From: Garra rufa
Lineage: Eukaryota; Chordata; Actinopteri; Cypriniformes; Cyprinidae
NCBI RefSeq assembly: GCF_049309525.1
Contig: NC_133368.1
Coordinates: 14,284,119-14,348,118 of the forward strand
Length of the DNA: 64,000 nt
Reading direction: 5' to 3'
In this document: positions 1-11,400 of the stretch, one piece after another
Position numbering within the stretch: position 1 is the first letter of the stretch
Layout of the letters: every line of letters begins with the position of its first letter
Position numbers and translations under genes: made by a program
The notes under the pieces: model-generated
Told to the model about the DNA's origin: nothing
The model's database searches: none
The model's input: only the letters and a program-made list of their open reading frames with translations

Positions 1-156
1 GATGTTTACGTAAGCACTCAATATGTACTGCTTCGACAGTAAAATGTAGGACAACAGGATGTTCTCAAACAAGAAAAAAGCGTTTTGGTTGGTTTTTGTG
101 GAGAGAAGTTTACCTGATGGCAAAGGTTTTTTCAGTATCATATACGCTTCCCAGGT

Positions 157-201
<45 letters not shown>

Positions 202-515
202 TCACTCACTCACAAGCCTGCAGTATGCGGAAGTCTGGAGATTGATGTCTGCTGGTGCTTATGTAAACTGACGTGCTGTCTCTCTTTTGATCAATGAGGT
301 GCTTTTTTATTGACTTGATAACAAGATTATTCTCACCAGACAAAAGTATATCTGTGTGAACTTGTTTTCAGCATGAAAACAAAAGAGATCTGGTGGCTCC
401 CCTTGATCTACACAGGTGTGTACAAGTGCAATTCAACCACATTTGTGAGGTCACCATCCCATTGCCTCCTCTGTCATGTGAATTTTTCAAAACACAAATC
501 ACACACTTTGGACAT
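1..515. other. Intergenic, no gene seen
   Basis: No gene was recognised. The only clear structure is a CA dinucleotide microsatellite at about 159-197. A short open frame crosses it, but its product is mostly a translated CA repeat and is not credible. Confidence 0.7.
159..197. repeat. (CA)n microsatellite
   Basis: About 19 CA units, followed by a short CACT run. The tract is uninterrupted, so length polymorphism is likely. Confidence 0.95.
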
Positions 516-1267
516 TTAAAGGAGTAGTTCACTTTCAGAACAAGAATTTACAGATAATGTACTCACCCCCTTGTCATCCAATACGTTCATGACTTTCTTT
601 CTTCAGTCGTAAAGAAATTGTTTTTTGAGTAAAACATTTCAGGATTTCTCTCTATATAATGGACTTCTATGGTGCCCCCGAGTTTGAACTTTCAAAATGC
701 AGTTTAAATTCAGCTTCAAAGGGCTCTAAACGATCCCAGCCGAGGAAGAAGGGTCTTATCTAGCAAAACGATCAGTTATTTTCAAAAAACATTTACAGCT
801 TATATACTTTTTAATCTCAAACGCTTGTTTTGCCAAGCTAGACAAGACGAGAATTTGAGGTTAAAAGTATATAAATTTGAATTTTTTTTTAGAAAATAAC
901 CCATCATTTTGCTAGATAAGACCCTTTTTTCCTCGGCTGTGATTGTTTAGAGCCCTTTGAAACTGCATTTTGAAAGTTCAAACTCTGGGGCAGGGGCGGA
1001 CTGGCCATCGGGAGAACCGGGACAATTCCCGGTGGCCTGGCAGCCAATTTGGCCCGCTGCCATTTTTTTTAATTTATATTTTATTTTCATATATATATAT
1101 TGTTGTTGTTGTTTCTGTTGCCTGCCGAATGTACTAAAGTGATTATTTCCAAATTCGCCATTCAATAATAATACTCTAATAAATCGTAATCCGGTTTGTC
1201 TTGACTGACAACGCAATTCGCCACGCGCACGCTCCGCTCATCCGCGCGTCCGCCAAAAGAATGCAAG

Positions 1268-2481
1268 GCTGTACCCGAAATCGCCCCCTATACCCTCAAA
1301 TAGGGCACTATTTGAGGGGACAGCCATTTTAAGTGGTGTTCGAAACCATAGTGGACGTTCTAGAGTGCACTCATTCAATCCCACAATGCACCGCAAAAAC
1401 GAGTGTACAACCGATGTACGCTCAACAGCTAGAGATAACCCATAATGCACTGTGAGAGTCGCGCGCCGACTGAATTCCCGCGTCTCTCCAGACGATAGCG
1501 CCCGCAGCTGAATCATCCATCTGTTCATTTTACAACGCGCTCGTCCACTGCGTAATGCAGCGTACAACACAGGTACAAATTTGTTGTAAATTGATTATTA
1601 AATTGTTTAACCAAGGTTTATACATAAACTCCTTGACATAGTTCAAGATAAATCCTTTAATCTTACTACTCGAACTGTCAGTTTGAAATGATTGTTAAAC
1701 AGTAAGCAATACTATGCAAAAGCGGCAGTCCTTCCGGTGCACTTAGTGTCCGAATTCACTCACTCGTTTTCATTCATTCCTTCAAGTGGACTGTACTAGT
1801 GGACTAATGTAGGGAATAGTGAATAGGGTATAGGTAGGGTGACCATATTCTGAGAATCCAAAAAGAGAACCCCCCCCCCCCCCCCAAAAAAAATTTATTT
1901 GCCATTATTGGCAACAGACACATACTGCCCTTCAATGGCAAAGTGCAGTAACTACGCATTTGGTCAAAATTTAGTTGAGTGTCAACATGTTTGACTAGCT
2001 GGCCTAAAAACTTTAAAGCCATTTTTCTCTGTTTCAGTGTTGGTGTAGTTACTGCACTTTGCCTTTGGAGGGCAGCATAGGTGCCGGCTTTGCAGATGGT
2101 GCACAATGCTTCCCATTTATCTAAGTAGGGCTCGCACATCGGGTATTTTTTTTGCAATTCGTCTGTGAAACTACATTTGCATTTCGGCATGTTAGTGACA
2201 GCGCAGCTCCTTGCAGCGCAGCTCCTCGTTTGTTTTGTTTTGACAATTGGGTCTTTCACGTCATCAGACAGGTACCTCAGAATAATGCCGGTGGGCAGTG
2301 GCTGCATTTAAAGTGTTGAATTAATGACGGTCAGTGAAATGAGGTAAAAAAAAAAACGGACATTTTATGATATTTTACAAAATCCCCCCGGACATAATTT
2401 TATAGCCAAAAAGGAGGACATGTCCGGGTAAAAGAGGATGTATGGTCACCCTAGTATAGGGGGCGATTTCGGATACAGCCC
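1268..2481. mobile_element. Nested inverted-repeat element inside the hAT
   Basis: A block at about 1268-1296 (GCTGTACCCGAAATCGCCCC) is matched in inverted orientation at about 2454-2480 (GGGGGCGATTTCGGATACAG), with two or three mismatches. The pair bounds a 1.2 kb segment that itself encloses the TAGGGTGACC element. No clear target-site duplication was fixed, so exact ends are uncertain. Confidence 0.6.
1836..2451 (-). mobile_element. TAGGGTGACCATA element with ZBED-like remnant
   Basis: Termini read TAGGGTGACCATA on the left and TATGGTCACCCTA on the right, perfect inverted repeats of 13 bp. A 7-bp direct repeat GTATAGG flanks them. On the minus strand an open frame (1804-2307) carries a cysteine-bearing segment (MPKCKCSFTDELQKKYP then WEALCTICKAGTY) like the N-terminal zinc-finger part of fish hAT-type proteins. 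The rest of that product is low-complexity (a poly-C tract) and repeat-derived, so no functional protein is inferred. Family placement is by inference. Confidence 0.65.
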
Positions 2482-3899
2482 AAGACTCGAGAGTGGAGCG
2501 CCCAGGTGGAGCAAAGAGTCGAAACTGTCTTGTTCAGTACTTCATTTACAGGTCAGATACATCTGTAAATAGACTATTGTAGTTTTGTTTTCTTAGTTAA
2601 CCATTAAACTGCTTGCAAATATTATCAATAGCAGCCAGTTTGCTGCAAAATTAACAAAATGGCATAATTTTTGTAAAGAGTAGGAATTTAGCAGACAAAT
2701 ATTCACATTGTTTTATAAGACGTTTAGAGGGAGCTAAGGCTAACAACAATACAACCCTTACAAAAATTAACCATGTTTTCACTAAAAACCAAAAACCATT
2801 GTTACTATAGTTAAACTATGGTAACCACAAATAAAAAAAAGGTTTTGCTACACTTACAAAATGCCAAAAAAAAAAAAAAAAAAACACAGTTACTACTACA
2901 GTATACTTTCACCATAGGCCTAATTAAACCATGGTTAATTTTCCTAAGGACAAAACATGACCCATGATAATGCAAAAAAAAAAAAAAAAAAAAATCAGTA
3001 TTAGGATTTTACTAAAGATATATTCAAGATGTAGCAATTATTGTAGGCCAACAGTTTTGACATTTGACAATAGCACATGGTCCTAATGTAATACTTACAT
3101 TTTTATAAAAAGGTAAATGGAAGTTCAAGAGATAATCTTTAATTATTTTGCGTGGCACCAGCCAATGGATTATACTTTTTATGTGATAATAATAATGGCT
3201 TTACAAAAAAAAAAAATTGTCCATGGTTTCAGAATTTGTTGTGGGTTTTTGGGATGGCCTGGATGAGTGTGAGATTTCCCGGCCTGAAATTTTGTCCCAG
3301 TCCACCCCTGCTCTGGGGCACCATAGAAGTCCATTATATGGAGAGAAATCCTGAAATGTTTTACTCAAAAAACTAATTCCTTACGACTGAAGAAAGAAAG
3401 ACATAAACATCTTGGATGACAAGGGGGTGAGTACATTGTTCTCTACATATGATGGACTTCTATGGTGCCCCCGAGTTTGAACTTTCAAAATGCCACTTCA
3501 AAGTGCTCTAAATGATCACAGCCGGAAAAAAGGGTCTTATCTAGCAAAACGATTTTTTTTTTTTTTAAATACAAAAAATATATATATATATACTTTATAT
3601 ATATTACTTTTATATTATATACTTTTTAACCTCAAATGCTCGTCTTGTCTAGCTCTATGTGTACTCTAGAGATTAAAAAGTATATAAGTTGTAAATGCCC
3701 TTTGAAGCTGCATTTAAGCTGCATTTTGGAAGTTCAAACTCGGGGGCACCATAGAAGTCCATTATATGGAGAGAAATCCTAAAATGTTTTACTGAAAAAA
3801 CAATTTCCATATGACTGAAGAAAGAAAGTTGTGAACATCTTGGATGACAATGGGGTGAGTACATGATCTGTAAATTTTTGTTCTGAACTACTCCTTTAA

Positions 3900-5110
3900 T
3901 GTCCCTATTGATAAGGATTGTATGATTTTTGAATAATATCAGCCTTTAAATGCAAGATATGTAAAGTGAACCTAAAGTATACTTGCAATAGTTCCATTTT
4001 AACACAATTAAAAAATACTAAAGTATATATTTAGTTATACTTCAGCACTACTCAAATTTCTCACACTCATGTTGTTCCAAACTTTCTTTCTTTTGCGGAC
4101 CACAAAAGATATTTAAAAATTTGTAACTGTTTTGGTTTTTTTGTCCATAAAGTGAAAGTCATTGGGGCCTAGTGTTGTTTTAGACGCCATTAACTTGCAT
4201 TGTATGGACAAAAATGGGTGCAGCATTCCTCCAAACATCTTTTTTCAACTTGGAAAGAGAAATAAAGTCATATGGGTTTGGAACAACATGTAATTATGAC
4301 AGAAATTTCATTTTAGGGTCCTTTTGATGTGATGAGTAAAGCTGACCTTTGTGAACATTTGGAGAATTAGCTTCGTCCACTAAAAGTCACTAAAATACCA
4401 TTTGATTACAAGTCAAATCATGAAAAATTGAGCACAGATTCTGTTTTATTTTGGTATTTTGTTTTAATATAGTTACCTTCAGCTTTATATGGTATAAGCA
4501 TTCAAACGCTTTTTGAGACCTCTTTATTCGCACAAAGCTGACAAACCCCAATATCATGATGTTGTCTCATCAGAGAATTAATTTTATGGTGCAGTAATTT
4601 TCACAGACAAGATGAGCTCTCATTGTAAACGTCGTTGAAGCCACGGTCGTAACTGTCATGCCTTCATCATACCTAACAAGTTATCTATATATAGCCAAGC
4701 GGACATCAAAGTAAGATTTGAAATGCTGCAAGTCAACGATGGGCATAATTCAACAGCAAACCAAAGAAAATTACAAGCAGTATCCATAGTAGAAAAAACA
4801 CTGTGTCAATGCATCTCTTTCTCTCTCACACACACACACAGAGTTCTCTCTGCAGTGATTCACAGCATGGTTGAAAGCTTTGTGGGTTTTGGTTGGTCTG
4901 CAACAACTCAACCTTGTGTGCTGCATCGTAACTACTGTACACAGCAAAGAAAAATTCAGCATGTTTCATACACACACACACTTGTGTTGGATCAGTTACC
5001 GCTCATAAAATTTTAGAGGCCATCTTAAGATGTTAAGCTGGTTACATCATTTGTGTATTTCACTTGTATGTTTACGTACCACTGCTATTTTGCTATTTTA
5101 TTAACTAATT
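3900..5110. other. Intergenic AT-rich DNA with one foldback repeat
   Basis: No gene was recognised. A foldback MITE lies at about 4066-4292 (TGTTGTTCCAAAC on the left, GTTTGGAACAACA on the right). Two short CA tracts lie at about 4829-4842 and 4969-4981. Confidence 0.6.
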
Positions 5111-5111
5111 C

Positions 5112-5375
5112 ATTTACTAAAAGGGATAGCTCACCCAAAAATGACATTGCTGTCATCATTTATTCACCTTCATGTCGGTCCAAACTTGCGAGTTTATTTT
5201 TTCTGTTGAACACAAAAGAAGATATTTTGAAGAATGCTGGTAATCTGGCAGTTGACCATAGCCATTGTGTATATATTTTTTCTTATTCTTTAAAATAGCT
5301 TCTTTTGTGTTCAACAGAAGAAACTTATGCATGTTTGGAACAACTTGACAGTGAGAAAATGATGACCAAAATTTA
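5112..5375. mobile_element. Foldback MITE
   Basis: The left half (about 5120-5240, with TTCTGTTGAACACAAAAGAA) is repeated in inverted orientation at about 5296-5320 (CTTCTTTTGTGTTCAACAGA). The outer arms GACATTGCTGTCATCATTTA and AAATGATGACC also pair partly. It is a short, non-coding hairpin element. Confidence 0.7.
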
Positions 5376-5504
5376 ATGTTTTGATGGATTATCCATATAA
5401 AAGGATATGCTGGGGTCCTAATTAGCACAAAAACTTTTTTTTAACTCAACCGTCATTTACGTAGGCCAAAAAATGTTACGGTGTTGCATGTACAATGTAA
5501 ATGA

Positions 5505-5897
5505 TTACACTGCAAAACAAATGCTTTTCTCACTTAAATTTTTTTGGCTTGTTTCCAGCCAAAATATCTAAAAATTCTTAAATCAGGTAGGAATTTCTAG
5601 ACGAGTAAAAATTATTGTCTTGTTTTCAGAAACAAGCAAAATAATCTGCCAATAGGGGTAAAAAAATCATCTTGTTTTCTGTTTGAAATAAGATTTTTTT
5701 TGGCTTTCCCTCCCCATTGGCAGATTATTTTGCTTGTTCTAAGCAAAAACTCACTAAATTTTGACTTGTTTTTTCTGAAAACAAAAAAATAATTTTTACT
5801 CATCTAGAAAATCCTTCTTGATTTAAGAATTGATATTTTGGCTGGAAACAAGACAAAAATGGTAAGAAAAGCATTTTTTTTTTTTTTTGCAGTGTAG
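5505..5897. mobile_element. Foldback MITE with TACACTGCAAAA termini
   Basis: The element begins TACACTGCAAAACAAATGC and ends GCAGTGTA. Its two arms are near-complete inverted copies: GCTTGTTTCCAGCCAAAAT at about 5549 pairs with ATTTTGGCTGGAAACAAG at about 5833, and AGCAAAATAATCTGCCAAT pairs with ATTGGCAGATTATTTTGCT. It would fold into a single long hairpin. Open frames in it are incidental. Confidence 0.8.
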
Positions 5898-7354
5898 GGC
5901 ACTGTTCTTCTTAATTCTTATTATTAAAGATGTAAAACTGTTTAAATATTTTTTACATATTTTTTAAGATTTATAGCACTACATTTTCATGGCAACAAAG
6001 TACAATTGAATATAACTTTACTAAAACATTTAATTTGTTCTCTTTACTCCTGCGCTGTGTAGTTCGGTTTATAGTCGTCATGTCTCTGGGCCAAAAGCAG
6101 CTGTATGAATGTGAAAGTTTGACATAAAAATGAAAACATCAATAGAAACACTGACTGAGTTTACCCCTCCATGTTTAGAATCACAACACCGAAACAAAGT
6201 TTAACCAGTATTTTGAAACTGATTTGTGAATGGTACTTTACCGGTAAAAAGAACGGAACATCATTGCCTGTGTATAAGGGGCATTTGTATATGCACTGTA
6301 TACTGTACTGTAGCCAAGTTCTTAAACAGTTGCTATAACATTATTTTTAGAGCAGTGAAGTTACTCAATCATTTTAGCACATCAATTTTACCAGTGAATT
6401 CTTGGAAACAATGTTGTAAAACCCTAAATGTTCTAATGTTTATGGTCTCTTGTGTTGTGTATCAGTAAGCACATATCGCAATAGATCAGTACAAAGATGC
6501 TAAATCACTCTGTCAAATGACAGTAGCTTTACTGTGTGTACAAATGCACATATCTACATGTCCTCCTTTGTGAAAGTAGTTCTCCTTCATTCTTTTTCAT
6601 TATCTAAGCACCCTCACTAATCTGCACGGACTACAGTACACTATTTTTTATTCATGTGTATATATATCAAACATATATTTGGGTCTTTTAAGAGCACCAG
6701 TCACCTGATGTGAAGTGATGCAACACATTGAACAGCTGTCTCTCTCTAGTGGTTGCAAGAGGTAGCAGATACTGCAGGATGTGTATAACATCACAATTAG
6801 ATGGTTATTGTTTGAGTCTAGTGCCACTTAAATTCACCCATCCTTACATTCTTCTCTCTATATCTCTTTCTTTTCTTAATCTTCTCTTCCAACAGCATCA
6901 CTGCTGCCTTTGTAACGCGTGATATTCACGTGAATCAAACCAAACAGCACCTGTGGAGTCCCAGAGCATTTATAAACATCACCGCAACAACAGGTAAATG
7001 CACCCTTTTTTGACCGTACATCGTAATCGATTATACAGTATAATATGCACTACCAACAGATCGGTCTGTTTGTAATTTGTTTGGTCTATTTTTATAAACA
7101 TCCTAGCTGCTTTTTGCTCTACCCTACCTTTTTGAACTACAGTACACAGACAAGTAACTAACTACGCGTGACCTTTCCAACATGATAACATTAAGATGTG
7201 AAGTTAGAGGACAAACATCACAGAGCTAGTGCAAGATTAGCATTTGTAGTTTTTTTTTTTTTTTTCTTTTTTTAGAAAATGACCGAGCGTTAAGATTCTT
7301 ATTTTTTGGCTGGGATCGAAGGTACTAAGCATTTGGTGAACTAAAATATTTATA
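5898..7354. other. Intergenic, one candidate orphan exon
   Basis: AT-rich sequence without a recognised gene, apart from the exon-like segment at 6896-6993 listed separately. Confidence 0.5.
6896..6993 (+). other. Candidate orphan exon with strong splice signals
   Basis: A 98-nt segment sits between a strong acceptor (a long pyrimidine tract ending CTTCCAACAG) and a good donor (ACAG then GTAAAT). One frame is open throughout, but the product is not recognised. Discounting the nested transposons at 7.36-19.36 kb, it lies only about 1.5 kb upstream of the first decayed mbnl2 coding exon. A leader exon of that gene is the simplest reading, as muscleblind genes have non-coding 5' exons. This is inference; only the splice signals are seen. 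Confidence 0.35.
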
Positions 7355-7782
7355 AAATATAAATTTGTATGTTTGTCCACTGACAAAGAAATTATAATTT
7401 TAATGGTAGGTTTATTTGAACAGTGAAAGACAGAGTAACAACAACAACAACAAAAAATCCACAAAAACGCATTTCAAAAAAGTTATAAATTGATTTGCAT
7501 TTTAATGAGTGAAATAAGTATTTGCAAAACATGACTTAGTACTTGGTAGCAAAACCCTTGATGGCAATCACAGAGGTCAGATGTTTCTTGTAGTTGGCCA
7601 CCAGGTTTGCACACATCTCAGGAGGGATTCTGTCCCATTCCTCGTGTCTGCAGACACTCTCCAAGTCATTAAGGTTTTGAGGCTGACGTTTGGCAGCTCA
7701 AACCTTCAGCTCCCTCCACAGATTTTCTATGCTTAACGTCTGGAGACTGGCTAGGCCACTCCAAGACTTTAATGTGCTTCTT

Positions 7783-8476
7783 TGTAACGCTCAGCCTAAT
7801 CAGGCAGGCTACACAAATAAAAGTTAGTTCGGTAATCCCTCTCTTAATCCTTATTCAAAGGAAGTTATACAGAATAGACAAACATCGTGAAGATTGGATA
7901 CCATCCACAAGTGTATTTACAGTGCAAAAGATCAATACCAAAACGACAACATATGCACATATACAACATATAGTATGAGTGTGTGTAAACTCCAAAAAAC
8001 AGTCCAATGTTTGTGTATGTGTGTGCGTGTGTACGATTGCTTCGGCCTCACCGGTAAAGCTTTAGAGTCCGTGAGCACGAAGACGATGAACAGCGCTGTC
8101 CTGTAACAGAATCGCCCGAAACACAGTCCAACCAGGTCGTAATCCTCAACGAGATTACTCCACAAGTGCAGTATTTCCACGAAGGCTGATAATCACAGGT
8201 AAAGACAGCGTTAACGATCGTATATCCAGAGAGCCCTCTGGAACGCTGAAAAGCCGGCTTCTTTTATCGGAAGTGTATAATCAGGTGTTTTAGATGACGT
8301 CAGGGAATTCCCTAACGTAGCGCGGCAGAACTCTCGCGAGACAAGAACAGGGGAAACCACATTTTGCGGGGCAATACAGACAAGGGGATAAAATTGCACC
8401 AGCAGATACAAATAAATAAGCAATTTAGCAATTCATTAACTGCTTATAAATATCCCTCTTATGTGGCCGTGCTACA
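7783..8476 (-). repeat. 3' LTR of the Ty3-like element
   Basis: 694 bp, bounded by TGTAACG on the plus strand and GCTACA at the other end. It is the downstream LTR in the element's minus-strand orientation. The gag-pol stop codon (8472-8474) lies within its first bases. The three frames compared between the two LTRs (for example 7894-8106 and 13226-13438) are identical. Confidence 0.95.
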
Positions 8477-11400
8477 TAGATTCCCTCCCCCCAGCCAACG
8501 GCGTCTGAGGTGAGCGTCCATAATAACGCTTCAAATTCACCACATTTATTACGTCCGTTTTCGGTGGGTTGCCCCAGCAGACCGTGTAATTTATTGGCCC
8601 TGTTTTACTTTTAATTTCAGCTGGACCCTCCCACTTAGGCGCTAGCTTGGCGGAGAATTTATTAGAGGCACTAGAAAGATGATGGGTTTTTAACCAGACT
8701 AGGTCACCCGATTGAAACTGCACATTTTTTCTACGGTAATTATAATACCTAGCTTGTTTGGCTTGGCTCATCCTCATCCTGTTTTTTGCCTCCTCCGCCA
8801 TGAGGTTCTGTCGTTCTATCAGGGTGTATGCAGCTTGATCAGGTGAAGGTGATCGGTGGATTAGGCGTTCCAGCGGTCCCAGCATTTGCCTGCCCAACAT
8901 GAGCTCTGCAGGTGTCTTTCCGGTGCTTTCCTGCTGGGCTGTGTTGATGGCGTAGCGGAATTCTGGAAGCCATTGGTCCCAGGTTTGGTGTAATTTTCCA
9001 ACATAGGCAGCAATCATGGTTTTTACAGTCCTGTTTACTCTTTCTGTTAGGTTTGCTTGCGGGTGGTAGCTGGTGGTAAGTTTTTGGACACAACCCCATG
9101 TCTTACAGAGATCACCCAGAATGCTGGAAGTGAACTGGGGCCCTCTGTCCGACACTAGGTGCTTTGGGACCCCCCAACGAGTAAAAATCTCCTCCCGGAG
9201 AATTTTCACTATCTTCTGGGTCTTAGCATCCCGAAGTGGAAACATCTCCACCCACTTTGTGAAATAATCCACAACAACAAGCAGGTAAGTGTTACGTTTT
9301 TTACTTATGGGGAATGGACCCATTAGATCCACGCCTAGGGTGTGTCCAGGCTCTGTCACTTGTGAACTTTGGAGAAGTCCCGATGGTTTAGTATTACTGG
9401 GTTTGTATTTCTGACATACCTCACAGCTCTTTACATATTCCCAGACATCTTTCCTGACGGACGGCCACCATGCTACCTCCAAGATTTTCAGCAGGGTTTT
9501 TAACTGACCAAAATGGCCTCCTAATGGATTATCGTGGTAGTAGTACAGGAAATCTGTTTTTAGAGCTTGAGGTACTACCAACTGATATTTTTCTCCCTTT
9601 GTTTTTAAAGGTACTTTGCGGTAATACACCCCTTGATGTTCTTCAAAGGTGATGGATTGTTCTTTGACTGCACGTGGTTGGATGCCTGGCTGAAGGTGAG
9701 TGCTGATATTCTCTGACCGTTGAGCTTTAGCTATTTCTTCCAAGGAATGCGGTAAGGTCTTCGCATGATGAGATGACATTGAAAGGCAAGGAGCAGCATT
9801 ATTAGAATGTGGCTCATAAATCCTGGATAAGGCATCCGGCCCGGTATTGAGGCAGCCTTTCCTGTGATGCACTTGAAAGTTGAATTGTTGAAGTCGGAGA
9901 GTCCAGCGAGTGAGACGAGAGGATGTTTTGGGGCAATTGAAGGCCCAGGCGAGTGCAGCATGATCTGTGAAGACGTCAAAAGGCCTCCCCTCCAGGTAAT
10001 GCCTCCACTTTTCCACAGCCCAGACCACAGCTAGACATTCTTTTTCAGATGTGCTATAATTTTTTTCAGCCCCTGTTAAGGTCCTAGACGCATACGCCAC
10101 CACGTTTTCTCCTTCCTCAGACTGTTGGGTGAGGATAGCCCCAAGTCCTACATCGCTTGCATCTGTGTGGACTTGGAACGGCTTGTTGAGGTCCGGCTGT
10201 ATGAGTACAGGTGAGTTTTGTAATGCTTGTTTAAGTGAGTGCACACTGTCTTGACATTCTGGCGTCCAGTCCCACTTAACTCCTTTCTTTTTAAGATGGT
10301 TCAGTGGAGCAGTGATGTCAGCAAAGTGGGATATGAACTTATGGTACCATCCTGCCAAGCCCAAAAATCTTTGCAGAGTTTTAAGATCTTGTGGAGGAGG
10401 GAACTCCGCAACAGCCCTTGTCTTCTCCGGGTCAATCTCCACGCCCTTAACAGAGACAATATGGCCTAGGAATTTGAGCTGGCGTTTGAAGAAGTGACAT
10501 TTCTTCATGTTAAGCGTTAGGTTGGCTTGGGTAAGCTTCTGAAAGACAGTATTGAGATGTTGAATGTGCTGCTCAGCAGGTTTTGAATAGATAATGATAT
10601 CGTCATTATAGACGAAACAAATCTTCCCTCTTAAATCAGCCAAAACTCTCTCCATCAGCCGTTGAAAGGTAGCTGCAGAGTTCCTGAGTCCATAAGGCAT
10701 AGACTTGAATTGAAATAGCCCTTTGGTGGTAATAAAAGCAGTCTTCTCTTTACTTGTTTCCTCCATCTCCACCTGCCAGTAGCCCGACTGCAGATCCAAT
10801 GCACTGAACCAGGAGGCGCCTTCCATGGATTCCAGGATGTCATGAATAAAAGGCATTGGGTAAGCATCGGGTACTGTGTTGCTGTTCAACTTCCTGTAAT
10901 CCACACAGAACCTGTATGAGCCATCAGGTTTGGGGACCAGGACCACAGGTGATGACCAAGGCGAGAAGGATGGCTCAATGATGTTATCTTGGAGCATTAG
11001 GTCAACTTGTTCCTCAATTATCTGTTTCTTGATGGGAGAAACTCTGTAGGCCCGGGATTTGAAAGGTATGTCATCGGTCAAAGTGATCTTGTGCTGTACA
11101 ACTGATGTTTTACCCAGGATGTTCGACGTGGTACGCGGCCAGGTGGTGACCAACTTCAACAGTTCTTCCTGATTGTCAGAGTCCCATAGTGATATCTCTG
11201 GGGTGTAGGACATTAGCTCGGGAACTCTCCCGGTCGGTGGTAAGGAGTAGTATAAGTTCAGTTTAGCAGCCGTAAGGAAATGAGCTTGGCCAGACTGGAT
11301 AGTCGGACCTACTGGCATCTGTGCTGGCAAGAAAGGATAATATTTATATCCTTTTCCAGATCTCAAGCCATACCTGCCTTGTCCCACTTCCAAGATGGCT

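Larger units (their letters stand above)
991..3310. mobile_element. hAT-superfamily element with 8-bp TSD
   Basis: The element starts CAGGGGCGGACTGG and ends CCAGTCCACCCCTG, giving terminal inverted repeats that match at 13 of 14 positions. It is flanked by a perfect 8-bp direct repeat CTCTGGGG (983-990 and 3311-3318). An 8-bp duplication and a CAGGG terminus are hallmarks of hAT transposons. Removing the element rejoins the foldback repeat exactly. The 2.3 kb interior has no long transposase frame and is filled by further inserted elements, so this is a non-autonomous or gutted copy. Confidence 0.88.
517..3899. mobile_element. Foldback MITE cluster split by a hAT insertion
   Basis: The left end (about 517-560, GGAGTAGTTCACTTTCAGAA) is matched in inverted orientation at about 3855-3897 (TTCTGAACTACTCCTTT). 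Internal blocks such as the one reading GACTTCTATGGTGCCCCCGA recur at about 661, 3451 and, inverted, 3316 and 3745. This indicates at least two overlapping copies of one foldback family. The first copy is interrupted at 990/3311 by the hAT element. No coding capacity is seen. The family looks like a common cyprinid MITE, from memory only. Confidence 0.75.

Noticed and set aside
1804..2307. A 167-residue minus-strand frame as a real gene
   Set aside because: It mixes a zinc-finger-like piece with a translated poly-C tract and repeat DNA between inverted termini, so it is a transposon remnant.
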